A DNA stretch of 64,000 nt. Origin: Solirubrobacter deserti. Lineage in GTDB: Bacteria > Actinomycetota > Thermoleophilia > Solirubrobacterales > Solirubrobacteraceae. Numbering within the stretch: position 1 is the stretch's first letter; each line of letters begins with the position of its first letter. Location of the stretch: the NCBI RefSeq assembly GCF_003344625.1, contig NZ_QPKJ02000001.1, positions 62,001-126,000 on the forward strand, given 5' to 3'. Below the pieces are notes generated by a model. That model ran no database searches and was not told the origin of the DNA. It saw only the letters and a list, made by a program, of their open reading frames with translations. The position numbers and the translations under genes were made by a program. Positions 30,978-42,810 of this stretch are shown here, in pieces.

Positions 30978-32627
30978 CTACGCGGCCGCCGGCCGCCCGG
31001 CCGGGCCTCCGCGCTTGTACTGGGCCATGTGGGCCTCACGCTCCTCCGGCGACATCTCGTTCAGCAGCACGTTCGGGCTGTTGAGCGTGATCCCGCGGAC
31101 CTCGTCGAGCGTCCACATCTCCTTCGGGTCCAGGTTCAGGTGCGGCTGCGGGATCAGCGTGTGGCCGTCGTCGCGGACGTAGCCGAGCGAGTCCTGCATG
31201 ATCTCGGCGAGGTCCTTGCCGTGGTGGAGCGTCTCCCACTCGCGCATGCCGCCCAGCCGGCCCATGCTCGGCGTGTCACGGCCCTCGTACTGCGGCCGGA
31301 AGGCGACCTTGTCGGTCCAGTGGCAGGTCTGCGAGCAGTACGTGCGCACCTGGCCGTCGACCTCGTCCATGACCGTGTCCTCGCGGATCAGGCACGGGAC
31401 CATGCAGGTCCAGCAGCGGTGCGGGTACTGGTAGTTGGCCTCGGCCTCGAAGGCGATCGGCTTGTGGCCGTTCTTCTTGGAGAGCTCGGTGTACTTCTCC
31501 CACCAGCGGCCGTACTTGTCGTACCAGCCGGGGTACTTGAACTCGAACCACTCGAAGTCGGAGTCGTCCATCCCGTCGATCCGCCAGTAGTTGGCGAACC
31601 AGCCCGTGGCGAAGAACTGGGCGACCTCGTGGATGTAGCCCTTGTTCCAGATCCGGTTCCAGGACTCCTCGACCAGGTCGTGCGGGATCGTGAGGCCGTA
31701 CTTCTCCAGCGGGACCAGGTAGGAGCGGTAGTAGTCGTCGTAGATCCAGCGCCGCCAGGCCTCCGCGTAGGACTCGCGGTCCTTGCGGCGGTCCTTGGTG
31801 CCGTACTCGATGAACGTGCCGATGGCGGCGTCCACGACGGCGTGGTTGTTCCACCATGCGTAGCGCAGATCGCGCTCGAGCAGCTGGCGGTTGCGCTCGT
31901 CGGCGAGCGCCATGAGGATGATCGAGTAGCCGTTGGAGATGTGGCGTGACTCGTCCGACTGGACGCTGTGGAAGACCGTCGGCAGCAGGTAGTCGCCGTT
32001 GGCCGCGGCCTCGCCCGGCATGGCGACGAACAGCACGTTGGTGAACGCGGTCTCGGCGACGATCGTCAGGTAGACGTTCGCGGCGGTGATCGCGTCACCG
32101 GTGATGAAGCCCTCGCCGAACTGGCGGCCGATCGTGCCGGCATAGCAGTTGGCGAAGCCCTTCTCGGTGAGGTCGAACCCGGCGGGGTCGATGTAGTGGT
32201 TCATGTACAGCCGCTTCAGGTTCATCTGAATCGTGCTGTGGCGGACCTCGTCGATCATCTGGATCGCGAGCCCGTTGTGGACCTCGGGGTTCGGCACCGC
32301 GTTGATGGCGAGCGGCATCGCCCGGGCGGCGCTGATCTCCGGGAACGGGATGATCGACAGGAACAGCTTCTGCCACTCCATCCAGCGCTCCTGGACCTGC
32401 CGGAACATGTTGCCCCGGATGGCGCCGTCCATCGCGCCGAAGACGCGGTTGTCCTTCTCCTCCTCCATCGGGAAGTAGGAGCGCAGGACCTGCTTGAGCG
32501 GGTCCTTCTTGGGCGCCTTCTCGAACGTGTAGTCGGTCGGGTACTTGTCGACCGGTTCCACGAAGGTGGGCTCCCAGGACAGCTCCTGGATCTTCTGATG
32601 GGCCTTTGTGATGCTGGCTCGGCTCAA
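30978..32627 (-). CDS. prmA: Propane/acetone-phenol-type di-iron monooxygenase alpha subunit
   Basis: This 549-residue large hydroxylase subunit has four-helix di-iron ligands E97, E127-x-x-H130 (DEVRH), E192 and E226-x-x-H229 (DESRH). A cysteine-containing stretch ([14 protein letters not shown] ... [10 protein letters not shown]) follows. The start is a TTG at 32627 preceded by AAAGGAGG, and it overlaps the IclR stop as TTGA. Homologues hydroxylate propane at C2, acetone to acetol, or phenol to hydroquinone; sequence alone does not separate these substrates. Confidence 0.94.
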   Translation of the reverse strand: MSRASITKAHQKIQELSWEPTFVEPVDKYPTDYTFEKAPKKDPLKQVLRSYFPMEEEKDNRVFGAMDGAIRGNMFRQVQERWMEWQKLFLSIIPFPEISAARAMPLAINAVPNPEVHNGLAIQMIDEVRHSTIQMNLKRLYMNHYIDPAGFDLTEKGFANCYAGTIGRQFGEGFITGDAITAANVYLTIVAETAFTNVLFVAMPGEAAANGDYLLPTVFHSVQSDESRHISNGYSIILMALADERNRQLLERDLRYAWWNNHAVVDAAIGTFIEYGTKDRRKDRESYAEAWRRWIYDDYYRSYLVPLEKYGLTIPHDLVEESWNRIWNKGYIHEVAQFFATGWFANYWRIDGMDDSDFEWFEFKYPGWYDKYGRWWEKYTELSKKNGHKPIAFEAEANYQYPHRCWTCMVPCLIREDTVMDEVDGQVRTYCSQTCHWTDKVAFRPQYEGRDTPSMGRLGGMREWETLHHGKDLAEIMQDSLGYVRDDGHTLIPQPHLNLDPKEMWTLDEVRGITLNSPNVLLNEMSPEEREAHMAQYKRGGPAGRPAAA

Positions 32628-33448
32628 GGCCGCCTCCTTTGGAAACGTCGTCCCTGGAGAGCAGTTACGTGGGCGTGTGGGCCGTGATCAAGTTCGGCCC
32701 GGATCTCGGCAGATCGTTGGAATCCGACGACGTCGCGGAGCGTCTCCTCGAGCTGCTCGCGTTCGTGGTCGAAGGCCCGCCTGGACATCGAGATGCCGAC
32801 CGCGCCGAGGAAGCGGCGGTCGTGGTCGAGCACGGGCGCGGCCAGACAGCAGAAGTCGCGCTCGAACTCCTCGCGCTCCTGGGCGACGCCCGTGAGGCGG
32901 ACCCGGCGCAGCTCCTCGTGCAGCGCGTCGGGCTCCGTGATGGTCGCGGCGGTGAAGCGTTTGAGGCCGGCGTGCGCGTAGGCGTCGACCGCGGATCGCG
33001 GGCCGAGCGCGAGCACGACCTTGCCCAGCGCCAGCGCGTGCGCGTTGTCGGCGATCTCCGGGCTCATCCCGGGCAGCTTCGGCATGCCCTGCAGGCCGCG
33101 CTCGAGCACGATCCGCAGCTCGTTGTCGCGCAGGACGGCCAGATAGGCCCGCTTGTGCGTACGCGCGAGGAGGTCGTCGACGACGCCGCTGAGATCGTGG
33201 CGGTCGGACTCCTCGGCCACCGTCTCCCGGAATGCGGGAGAGAGCCTGTAGACGCCGCCCGTGTGGCGCTCGGCGACGCCCTCGTCGCACAGCGAGGCGA
33301 GCAGGTTGTAGGCCGTGCTCGAGCTCTTGCCGAGCGTCTCGGCCACCTGGTCCGCGCGGATGCCGTCGGGGGCACGGGCCAGCAGCCACGTGACACGCAG
33401 TGCCGCGCGCGCGGTGCTGAGGCCCCGATGTGTACGGGTCGCCTGCAT
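32624..33448 (-). CDS. IclR family transcriptional regulator
   Basis: The 274-residue protein has an N-terminal winged helix ([20 protein letters not shown]) and a C-terminal IclR effector domain ([39 protein letters not shown]). ATG 33448 is preferred because GGAGGAGA lies just upstream, though the frame is open further 5'. It is upstream of and overlapping with prmA on the same strand, so regulator and monooxygenase are cotranscribed. That placement suggests direct feedback control, perhaps by an aromatic or ketone inducer. Confidence 0.87.
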   Translation of the reverse strand: MQATRTHRGLSTARAALRVTWLLARAPDGIRADQVAETLGKSSSTAYNLLASLCDEGVAERHTGGVYRLSPAFRETVAEESDRHDLSGVVDDLLARTHKRAYLAVLRDNELRIVLERGLQGMPKLPGMSPEIADNAHALALGKVVLALGPRSAVDAYAHAGLKRFTAATITEPDALHEELRRVRLTGVAQEREEFERDFCCLAAPVLDHDRRFLGAVGISMSRRAFDHEREQLEETLRDVVGFQRSAEIRAELDHGPHAHVTALQGRRFQRRRP

Positions 33449-33480
33449 TCTCCTCCGCAGAGGAGTCCACCACCGGGGCG

Positions 33481-34986
33481 TTACATCAGCGCTGCACGAA
33501 GAGCAGAGACCCGGGCCGCCGCCAGCGGGCGCCGCGGGTCGCGGAACTCGAGGTGGGTGAGCAGCCGCTTCCAGGCGGCGAGATCGTCGTGCGCGACCTG
33601 CACGTACGCCCACAGCGCCTCGGGATCCTCCGCCGTCATGACGGCCTGGCGCAGCCAGTGCTCGACCCGCTCGCGCTCGCGCGTGACGCCGGGCGCCTCG
33701 CTGCTCGGCAGCAGCGGGCCCGGGTAGGCCTCAGCCGCCGCCCGCGTGTTGCCGGCGGCGAGCAGGCCCTCCACGCGGCGCACGTCGGACTCCACGTCGC
33801 AGGTGAGCCGGTAGCGCTCGGTGTCGATCCACGGGCCGAGGAGCTTGCGCAGCCGCGACACCTCGACCCGGACGGAGGACACGCTGCCGCCGTCCCCGTG
33901 CAGGTCCGCGCACAGGCGCTCCGCGCTCATGCCTTCCGGGTTCGCGCACAGCAGCGCGAGGATCTCCGCCAAGCGCGGCCGCAGCGTCGTGATCTGCTCG
34001 CCGGTGTCCAGCTCCGCTCGGTCGCGGCCGAGGAAGCGCAGCTTGACCAGCGGCTTGGAGACGGAGGTCACGCGCTTGGGCTCGAGCGCGTGCACGACGA
34101 ACGCCTCCAGCGTCGGCGCGACCGGCTCGGCCACGGCGTGCGCGCCGGACGGCAGCGTCAGCTCGCCGCCGCCCGGCGGGATGACGAGCCGCCCGGTGAG
34201 CTTCCAGCCGCGCGGGACCGCGCCGATCGCGCGGCCCGTGGGCGTGACGAGCGCGCTGCGGTCCGGGCTGACCCGCCCGCCGTAGCGGGCCTGCAGGCGC
34301 GCGTCGCGTTCCTGCAGCGCGAGCTGGAGGCTGGCCTCGACGGCGCGCGCGGTGGCGGTCGCGACCGCGAGGCTGTGCGGATGGACGGTCTGCAGGTCGC
34401 CCGTGAGGTCGATCACGCCGATCACCTCGCCCGTGTCCGGGTCGTGGATCGGGCAGGCGCTGCACGTCCAGCGCTGGACGGGGTCGGAGAAGTGCTCGGG
34501 CCCGAAGACCTGGACGGCGTGGTCGAGCGCGAGCGCGGTGCCGATCGCGTTCGTGCCCGCACCGCCCTCGCTCCACAGCGTGCCCTCGGCGAAGTTCATG
34601 TCGCCGGCGGCCCGCAGGCGCACGTCCGCGCTGCCCTCGATGCTCATCAGCGTGCCGTCGGCGTCGCTGATCACGATCAGGTAGCCGGCCTCGTCGGCGA
34701 TCGCGGACAGGCACTCGTGGATCAACGGCGAGGCCCGGTGCAGCGGGTGCTCGGAGTAGCGGTCGTGCGTCTCGCGCTCGTCGGCGACGATCGGGGCGAG
34801 GCGCCCGCCGGTGGGGTCCACACCCGCGGCACTGCTGCGGCGCCAGGAGTCCGTGATCGCCTCGCGCACGAGCGCCGGGTCGCCGTCGTCGTCCGCCATG
34901 AAGCGCTCCCACGCGAAGCGCAGCTCCTGTGCTCTTACCAGGGGCGTGGTGCCGGCGCTGACGGCGAGCCACGAATTTTCGCCCAC
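33481..34986 (-). CDS. GAF-domain regulator with C-terminal winged helix (AcoR-like sensor, no AAA+ domain)
   Basis: The roughly 501-residue protein has the AcoR-like N-terminus (REAITDSWRRSSAAGVDP) and a GAF domain (LSAIADEAGYLIVISDADG ... GEVIGVIDLTGD). In place of a sigma-54 AAA+ module it carries a SARP/Trans_reg_C-like winged helix (LRPRLAEILALLCANPEG ... VRVEVSRLRKLLG). It therefore probably acts with a normal sigma-70 promoter. GTG 34986 is the best start; ATG further in is possible. MimR-type GAF regulators control the related mim operon, so it is a likely activator here. Confidence 0.82.
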   Translation of the reverse strand: MGENSWLAVSAGTTPLVRAQELRFAWERFMADDDGDPALVREAITDSWRRSSAAGVDPTGGRLAPIVADERETHDRYSEHPLHRASPLIHECLSAIADEAGYLIVISDADGTLMSIEGSADVRLRAAGDMNFAEGTLWSEGGAGTNAIGTALALDHAVQVFGPEHFSDPVQRWTCSACPIHDPDTGEVIGVIDLTGDLQTVHPHSLAVATATARAVEASLQLALQERDARLQARYGGRVSPDRSALVTPTGRAIGAVPRGWKLTGRLVIPPGGGELTLPSGAHAVAEPVAPTLEAFVVHALEPKRVTSVSKPLVKLRFLGRDRAELDTGEQITTLRPRLAEILALLCANPEGMSAERLCADLHGDGGSVSSVRVEVSRLRKLLGPWIDTERYRLTCDVESDVRRVEGLLAAGNTRAAAEAYPGPLLPSSEAPGVTRERERVEHWLRQAVMTAEDPEALWAYVQVAHDDLAAWKRLLTHLEFRDPRRPLAAARVSALRAALM

Positions 34987-35007
34987 GATGGTCAGGCTAC
35001 AGGCGTT

Positions 35008-35772
35008 TTGCACATCCGTGGAAATCTCCAGGATGGCTGGAACGCGGGCAGGCTGGGTCGCCTGCTCGGTCCGCTCGGCTACGGTTGCGCAATCCCGCGC
35101 GCAGTCCTCGAGCTGATCGGCGTCGAGTACGCCTACACGCGCACGCCGGCGCTGCGCGGCGTCGAGCTGCACGTCGACGCGGGGGAGGTCGTGGCCGTGA
35201 CCGGGCCCAGCGGGTGCGGGAAGTCCACGCTGCTGCACGTCGCGGCCGGGATCCTGCCCGCACAGCTCGGGGTGGTGCGGCTGCTCGGCTACGACCTGAC
35301 CGCGCTGAGCGAGGCGCAGCGCGCGGCGCTGCGGCGGCGCGACGTCGGCGTCGTGCTGCAGTTCGGCCAGCTCGTTCCCGATCTGGCGGCGGTGGAGAAC
35401 GTCGCGCTGCCGCTGCTGCTGGACGGGTGGGCGCGCGGGCGTGCGCTGCGCGCCGCCGCCGGGTGGCTGGACCGCGTGGGCATCGGGCAGGAGCGCGACA
35501 CGCTCGCGGCCGAGCTCAGCGGCGGCGAGTCCCAGCGCGTGGCGGTCGCCCGGGCGCTGGTCACCGAGCCCGAGATCGTGTTCGCCGACGAGCCCACCGG
35601 CAGCCTCGACCAGGCCGGCGGGTTCGAGCTGCTCGAGCTGCTGGTCGGCGAGGCGGGGGAGGGCGGCGTGGCCGTCGTGATCGTCACGCACGATCGCGAC
35701 GTGGCCGCCCGCGCGGATCGTGAGGTGCGGCTGCTCGACGGCCGCCTGGACATGGCGAGGTTGACGCGATGA
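35008..35772 (+). CDS. ABC transporter ATP-binding protein (MacB/LolD-like)
   Basis: The ATPase has Walker A GPSGCGKST, signature LSGGESQRVAVARAL, Walker B IVFADEPTGSLD and H-loop VIVTHDRD. The start is unclear. The only canonical in-frame codon before the conserved core is TTG 35008 (254 residues), while CTG 35113 would give the usual length near 219 residues. Its stop overlaps the permease start (ATGA). Together they form a two-gene exporter or lipoprotein/cell-envelope translocase divergent from the GAF regulator. Confidence 0.87.
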   Translation: MHIRGNLQDGWNAGRLGRLLGPLGYGCAIPRAVLELIGVEYAYTRTPALRGVELHVDAGEVVAVTGPSGCGKSTLLHVAAGILPAQLGVVRLLGYDLTALSEAQRAALRRRDVGVVLQFGQLVPDLAAVENVALPLLLDGWARGRALRAAAGWLDRVGIGQERDTLAAELSGGESQRVAVARALVTEPEIVFADEPTGSLDQAGGFELLELLVGEAGEGGVAVVIVTHDRDVAARADREVRLLDGRLDMARLTR

Positions 35773-37071
35773 AGGTGACGACCACCATCCGGCTGGCCCG
35801 GTCCGCGGCGGACGCGGAGCGGCGTCGGACCGCGATCATCGCCGGCTCGATCGCGCTCGCCGGGCAGCTGCTGCTGTTCGCGCTGCACGTCGCGCGCGGG
35901 TCGAGCGCCGACGGCCTGGTCAGCTACGTCACCGAGGACGACCTGCAGCTCGGCGTGATCGTCGGCGCGCTGCTGCTGATCGTTCCGGTGCTGGCGCTGA
36001 CCGTGCAGGCGCTGCGGACCGCGTCGGTCGCGCGCGACCAGCGCCTGGCGGCGCTGCGCCTCGCCGGGGCGACGCCCGGCCAGCTGCGCGCGATCGCGGC
36101 CGCCCAGGCGGGCTGGGCCGCGGCGCTGGGCGCCGTGCTGGCCGCGCCCGCGTACCTGGTGTTCTGGATCGCCGCGGGCGTGCTCCCACCGTCGGGGGCC
36201 CGGCTCGTCGCCGTGCCGGATGCGGCCGACGTCGTCACTTGGCTCGCGCTGATCCCGGTGCTGACCGTCTGCGGCACGGGCGCGGGCGCGCTGTTGCGCG
36301 AGCGCGGCGGCGGGACCTCGGCGCGCCCGGGCGCCGCGAACGCGGCGGCGCTCATTGCGGGCGCGCTTCTGGTGGTGGTGAGCATGGCCAGCTACGTGGA
36401 CTCCGAGAGCAACGTCGGGCTGCTGATCGCCATCGTCGGACTGCTCGTGTTCGCCTTCGCCGCCGGCCCCCGGCTCGTGCTCGCCGCCGCGCGGGCGCTC
36501 GAGCGCCGGCCGGACACCGAGTCGCTGCTCGCGGCGCGCCGGCTGCGGGCCGACCCGCGGACCGCGGGGCGCGTCGCGGCGGTGCTGATGGTGTGCGGCG
36601 TCGCGCTCGGCTTCCAGGCGCTGTACGCGTACGAGACGCTGAACTTCGAGTACGAGTGGGCGGCACAGGATCTCGGCTTCTACGTCGGTGGATTGGGGCT
36701 GTCGGTGGCCGTGGTCGTCGCCGGCGCCGCGGTGGCCGTCTTCTCGCTCGTGCTCAACGCGATCGAGCACCTCGTCGCCGCGCGTCGCCCGCTCGCCACG
36801 CTGGCCGTCTTCGGCCTCGACGAGCGCGGGCTCGGGCGCGTGCTGGTCCGCCAGCTGCTCGCCACGGTCGTGCCGGCCGTCGCGCTCGGCGCGGCGCTCG
36901 GCAACGTGGTCCTGTTCTCGCTCATCAGCGTGGCGATCGGCGCGTGGCCGCCGGCGGACGAGCTGCTCGGTCCGGCGCTGCTCGGGCTCGCGGCGGCCGT
37001 CGTCGCCGCGCTGCTCCTCGCACTCGTCGCGCGGCTCGCGGTCCGGCTGCTGCGCCCGCTCGTGCGCGCCG

Positions 37072-38625
<1,554 letters not shown>

Positions 38626-38692
38626 GAGCGCGCGGCCCGTGAGCGTGTTGTCGTGCGGGGAGGACGTGCCTGAAGAACTACCCAGGATCGGA

Positions 38693-39130
38693 CTACGCCG
38701 TCTCAGCCATGTCCGGCGGGCCGTCGGCGGCGGCCTGCGGGTCCATCCACATGACCTGCCAGCCATGCCCTTCGAGGTCCCGGAACGCGCGGCTGTACAT
38801 GAAGCCGTGGTCCTGGGCGGCGCCGTGCTCGGCGCCGCCTGCGGCCACCGCGGCGGCCACGGTCGCGTCGACGGCCTCGCGGGAATCGGCCGAGAGCGCG
38901 TACAACGCGGCGGTCGTGTTCTCGCGCGGGTCGAGGATGGCGGCGCCGTCCGTGAAGTCCGCGAAGTGCTCGTACGAGAGCCACATCACGAACGCGGAGT
39001 CGTTGAGCGCCATGCACGCGGACTGTGGCGAGGCGAACGCGGGGTTGAAGGCGAACCCGAGCGACGTGTAGAAGGCGGTGGTGGCCTCGATGTCCCGGAC
39101 CGGGAGGTTGATGAAGATCATGCGGTTCAT
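38693..39130 (-). CDS. VOC (glyoxalase/bleomycin resistance-like) superfamily protein
   Basis: This 145-residue protein has the paired beta-alpha-beta-beta-beta folds of the VOC family (MIFINLPVRDIEATTAFYTS ... and FMYSRAFRDLEGHGWQVMWM). The metal-ligand pattern resembles PhnB/lactoylglutathione-lyase-like members. The N-terminal His of true glyoxalase I is absent. It may be a dioxygenase-like or drug-binding protein. It is upstream of the DHA2 pump on the same strand. Confidence 0.85.
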   Translation of the reverse strand: MNRMIFINLPVRDIEATTAFYTSLGFAFNPAFASPQSACMALNDSAFVMWLSYEHFADFTDGAAILDPRENTTAALYALSADSREAVDATVAAAVAAGGAEHGAAQDHGFMYSRAFRDLEGHGWQVMWMDPQAAADGPPDMAETA

Positions 39131-39169
39131 GGCGGCAAGGACGGGCCGCGTGCGCGAAACTCATCGGCC

Positions 39170-40183
39170 GTGCTGGAACTTTCTGCTGAACGCGCCCGGC
39201 TGCTGGATTTCGCCCGCGGGTCCGTGCACCCGGAGGGCGGCTTCGGGTGGCTGCGGGTGGACGGCTCGCTCGACCTGTCGCGCCGGCGCGAGCTGTGGAT
39301 CAACACGCGCATGACGTACGTGTTCGCTCGCGCGGGGGAGACCGAGCTCGTCGAGCACGGCCTGGCGGCGCTGCGCGAGGACTTCCGGGACCCGGAGCAC
39401 GGCGGCTGGTTCTCGGTCGCCGGCGAGCCGGGGGACAAGAAGGCCTACGAGCACGTGTTCGTCGTGCTCGCGGCGGCCGCCGCGGGCGACGCCGACCTGC
39501 TCGCCGAGGCGCTTGAGGTGCTCGAGACCCGCTTCTGGGAGGAGCGCTTCGGCGCGCTGGCCGACGTGTGCTCGCGCGACTGGAGCGCGGTCGAGCCCTA
39601 TCGCGGCGCGAACGCGAACATGCACGGCGTCGAGGCGATGGTGGCGACCGGCGACCCGCTGTGGGTCGAGCGGGCCTCGCGCATCACGGAGCGGTTCGTC
39701 GGCGGCGTGCGGGTGATCGAGCACTACGACCCGAGCTGGCGCCCGCTCCCGCACTACAACCGCGACGACCCGGCGCACCCGTTCCGGCCCTACGGCTCGA
39801 CGCCCGGCCACGGGTTCGAGTGGGCGCGGCTCGCCCACGGGCTCGGGTTCGAGGCGGAGGCGCAGCGGCTGTTCGCGGGCGCCGTCCACGACGGCTGGGA
39901 CGGCTCAGGCTTCCTCTACACCGTCGACTTCGACGGGCGCCCGGTCGTGCGGGCCCGCTTGCACTGGGTGCTGTGCGAGGCGATCGCGGCGGCCGCCGTG
40001 CTCGGCGAGCGCGAGTTCGAGCGGGCGTGGTGGGAGCTGGCCGAGCAGCACTTCATCGACCGTGAGGGCGGCTCCTGGTGGCACGAGCTCGATACCGACA
40101 ACCGTCCGGCGTCCACGATCTGGGACGGCAAGCCGGACGTCTACCACGCCCTGACCGCGGTTACGCAGGCACTTCCTTCTTGA
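39170..40183 (+). CDS. AGE family epimerase/isomerase (N-acylglucosamine 2-epimerase-like)
   Basis: The 337-residue product has an (alpha/alpha)6 barrel pattern with the family segments WINTRMTYVFARA, YRGANANMHGVEAM, GSTPGHGFEWARL and WWHELD. Relatives interconvert glucose/mannose, cellobiose, or sulfoquinovose-type ketoses and aldoses. GTG 39170 starts just after the divergent VOC gene. The specific substrate is unknown. The 3' end overlaps the convergent transporter by 23 bp. Confidence 0.87.
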   Translation: MLELSAERARLLDFARGSVHPEGGFGWLRVDGSLDLSRRRELWINTRMTYVFARAGETELVEHGLAALREDFRDPEHGGWFSVAGEPGDKKAYEHVFVVLAAAAAGDADLLAEALEVLETRFWEERFGALADVCSRDWSAVEPYRGANANMHGVEAMVATGDPLWVERASRITERFVGGVRVIEHYDPSWRPLPHYNRDDPAHPFRPYGSTPGHGFEWARLAHGLGFEAEAQRLFAGAVHDGWDGSGFLYTVDFDGRPVVRARLHWVLCEAIAAAAVLGEREFERAWWELAEQHFIDREGGSWWHELDTDNRPASTIWDGKPDVYHALTAVTQALPS

Positions 40184-41024
40184 GCTCAGAGCCCGGCGGC
40201 GGGGTCATCGCCGCCGCCGTGATCACGAGCGCGAACGCGGCCAGGCGGATCAGCAGCGCGCCCGGGTCCTCGGGCAGCGGCTCCTGGAACACGACCGGGC
40301 CGGCGGCGATCGTGAGCACGTTCGCGGTCGCGCTGGTGAGCGCGATCACCGGCACCACGGGCCCGAGCTGCAGCGACTTGGCGGAGATCAGCAGCGCGAC
40401 CAGCGACCACACGACGATGATCACCGCGAACGGGTGGAAGATCGTGCTCAGGCCGAGGCCGTCGTGGCCGGTGAGCGCCTTGATCGTGATGTCGCTACCC
40501 GCCCACAGCAGGCCCGCGGCGACTGCCAGCGCCGGCCCGTTGGTGCCGTTGCGGAACGTGAGCACGACTGCGGCGACGGTGGTCGCGATCAGCGTGACGG
40601 CGAAGATCGCCGCGTCGTAGTCCGAGTGCGCCTCATCCGCCGTGCCCTCGAGCGTCGCGGCGAGGAAGGCCAGCCCTGCGGCCGTGAGGGCGACGCCGAT
40701 CCATTCCCGCCGCGTGACCTTGTGCCCGAAGAAGCGGTCGGCCACGACCGTGATCAGCACCAGCCCGCCCGCGATCACGGATTGCACGAGGCTGATCGGC
40801 GCGAGCGCCAGCGCCGCGACGTGGAAGCCCCACGAGGTGGTCGCCACGACGCAGCCGAGCGTGTAGATCGGCGACTTGAACAGCTGGATGGAGCTGTGGA
40901 TCGGGCGCTTGGCGTCCACCAGCGGCGCCTTGATCGCCCCCTTGTGCTTGAGGAAGAAGCCGACGATCGACCCGAGCGCGGTCAACACCGCGCACAACAC
41001 ACCCACCTGAACCGACAGAGGCAC
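40161..41024 (-). CDS. DMT superfamily transporter, NIPA/EamA-like
   Basis: This 287-residue protein has nine to ten hydrophobic segments. The N-terminal ALGSIVGFFLKHKGA matches the NIPA-like branch of the drug/metabolite transporter superfamily. NIPA proteins move magnesium in eukaryotes; bacterial members are uncharacterised. It ends inside the AGE gene (convergent). Confidence 0.8.
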   Translation of the reverse strand: MPLSVQVGVLCAVLTALGSIVGFFLKHKGAIKAPLVDAKRPIHSSIQLFKSPIYTLGCVVATTSWGFHVAALALAPISLVQSVIAGGLVLITVVADRFFGHKVTRREWIGVALTAAGLAFLAATLEGTADEAHSDYDAAIFAVTLIATTVAAVVLTFRNGTNGPALAVAAGLLWAGSDITIKALTGHDGLGLSTIFHPFAVIIVVWSLVALLISAKSLQLGPVVPVIALTSATANVLTIAAGPVVFQEPLPEDPGALLIRLAAFALVITAAAMTPPPGSELKKEVPA

Positions 41025-41052
41025 GGCGAGACAGGGTACGAGGCGGTCCGGA

Positions 41053-41301
41053 TCAGGCCGGGTCGTCCGGCCAGCGGCCGTGCTCGGCGAAGTACTCGCG
41101 CGCGGACTCCTCCGCCTCGCGCTCCTCGTCGCCCTTCGCTCCGTAGCGGAACAGGACGTTGAGCAGCAGCAGGGCGAGGCCGGAGCCGACGAGCATCGCC
41201 CAGCCGTCCCAGCGGATGTCGTCGTCGACGGCGAACAGCACGACGAAGCCGGCGAGGACCAGCAGGGCGGGGAGGACGTAGCGCAGGAAGGTGAGGGCCA
41301 T
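41053..41301 (-). CDS. Small two-helix membrane protein downstream of tctA
   Basis: This 82-residue protein has two hydrophobic stretches (VLPALLVLAGFVVLFAV and WAMLVGSGLALLLLNVLF) and an acidic C-terminus. Its ATG shares a base with the tctA stop (TGATG), so it is cotranslated with the transporter. Family unknown; it could be an accessory subunit. Confidence 0.65.
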   Translation of the reverse strand: MALTFLRYVLPALLVLAGFVVLFAVDDDIRWDGWAMLVGSGLALLLLNVLFRYGAKGDEEREAEESAREYFAEHGRWPDDPA

Positions 41302-42809
41302 CAGTCGTCTTCACCGAACGCTAGCCGCTTCTTCAGAGCCGGCAGGTGCGGGATGACGAAGGCGGCGACCGCGAGGATCAGCAAGATGACCGTGAGCGGC
41401 CGCGAGAAGAAGACGGAGAAGTCATCGCCGGAGGCGGTCAGCGCGCGCCGGGCCTGCGTCTCCATCAGCGGCCCGAGGATGACCCCGAGGATCACGGGCG
41501 CGATCGGGAAGTCGAAGCGGCGCATGAAGAAGCCCATCACGCCGATCGCGTACATCACCAGCACCTCGACGACGCTCCCGCTGAGCGAGTAGACGCCGAG
41601 CGTGCCGAACACCAGGATGCCCGCGTACAGCAGCGCGCGCGGGATCTCGAGCACCTTCACCCACACGCGGATCAGCGGCAGGTTCAGCGCCAGCAGCATG
41701 ATGTTGCCGACGTACAGCGACGCGATCAGCGTCCACACGAGCTCGCTGTTGGTCTCGAACAGCTCCGGCCCGGGCTGCAGGTTGAAGATCTGGAACGCGG
41801 CGAGCATGATCGCGGCGGTCGCGCTCGTCGGGATGCCCAGCGTCAGCAGCGGCACCAGCGTCCCGGAGAAGGACGCGTTGTTGGCCGCCTCCGGACCGGC
41901 GACCCCCTCGATCGCGCCCTCGCCCCACTCGCGGTCGGGCGCGAGCTTCTTCTCGGTCGCGTAGGACAGGAACGTCGGCACCTCGGCGCCGCCCGCGGGC
42001 AGCGCGCCGAACGGGAAGCCGATCCCGGCGCCGCGCACCCACGGCTTCCAGGAGCGCCGGAGGTCCTGCTTGGACAGCCACGACCCGCCCGGCTCGGTCG
42101 GCACCAGCTCGTCCGGCCGCGACCGCAGCTTGGCGGCCATGTGCAGCGCCTCGCCGACCGCGAACAGCCCGACGGCGACGATCACGATGTCGACGCCGTT
42201 GCCGAGCTGGTCGACGCTGAAGGTGAGCCGCGACTGGCCCGTCAGCTGGTCGATGCCGACGAAGCCGATCAGCAGCCCGACGCACAGCGACGCGAAGCCC
42301 CGAACCAGCGACGAGGACGTGAGCGCCGTGACCGACGCGAACGCCAGCAGCGTCAGCGCGAAGTAGTCCTCGGCGCGGAACTTGACCGCCAGCGACGCGA
42401 CCGGATCGGCCACCAGCGTCAGCGCGACGATCCCGATCGTCCCGGCCACGAACGAGCCGATCGCCGCCGTGGCCAGCGCGGCGCGCCCGCGCCCGCGTCT
42501 GGCCATCTCGAACCCCTCGATGGCCGTCGCCACCGACGCCGACTCGCCCGGCGTGTTGAGCAGGATCGACGTCGTCGAGCCGCCGTACATGCCGCCCGCG
42601 TAGATGCCGGCGAACAGGATGAACGCGCCCACCGGGTCCTCGAAGTTGAACGTGATCGGCAGCAGCAGCGCGATCGTCAGCGCGGGCCCGATCCCCGGCA
42701 GCACACCGACCAGCGTCCCGAGCGTCACGCCCAGCGCGGCCAGCAGCAGGTTCTGCGGCGTCAGCACCGCGGCGAAGCCGTCCAGCAGGTTGGCGGCGAG
42801 CACGAGCAC
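41301..42809 (-). CDS. tctA: Tripartite tricarboxylate transporter large permease TctA
   Basis: This 502-residue protein has about 12 transmembrane helices. It carries the TctA signatures [20 protein letters not shown] and [20 protein letters not shown], with a mirrored second half ([20 protein letters not shown]). It imports citrate, tricarballylate or other carboxylates with TctB and TctC. GTG 42809 begins one base after the tctB stop. Confidence 0.94.
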   Translation of the reverse strand: MLVLAANLLDGFAAVLTPQNLLLAALGVTLGTLVGVLPGIGPALTIALLLPITFNFEDPVGAFILFAGIYAGGMYGGSTTSILLNTPGESASVATAIEGFEMARRGRGRAALATAAIGSFVAGTIGIVALTLVADPVASLAVKFRAEDYFALTLLAFASVTALTSSSLVRGFASLCVGLLIGFVGIDQLTGQSRLTFSVDQLGNGVDIVIVAVGLFAVGEALHMAAKLRSRPDELVPTEPGGSWLSKQDLRRSWKPWVRGAGIGFPFGALPAGGAEVPTFLSYATEKKLAPDREWGEGAIEGVAGPEAANNASFSGTLVPLLTLGIPTSATAAIMLAAFQIFNLQPGPELFETNSELVWTLIASLYVGNIMLLALNLPLIRVWVKVLEIPRALLYAGILVFGTLGVYSLSGSVVEVLVMYAIGVMGFFMRRFDFPIAPVILGVILGPLMETQARRALTASGDDFSVFFSRPLTVILLILAVAAFVIPHLPALKKRLAFGEDD

Positions 42810-42810
42810 G

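Noticed and set aside
38626..38766. N-terminal extension of the DHA2 transporter from ATG 38766
   Set aside because: It lies mostly inside the VOC gene on the same strand and reads as Arg/Pro-rich shadow sequence without membrane features.
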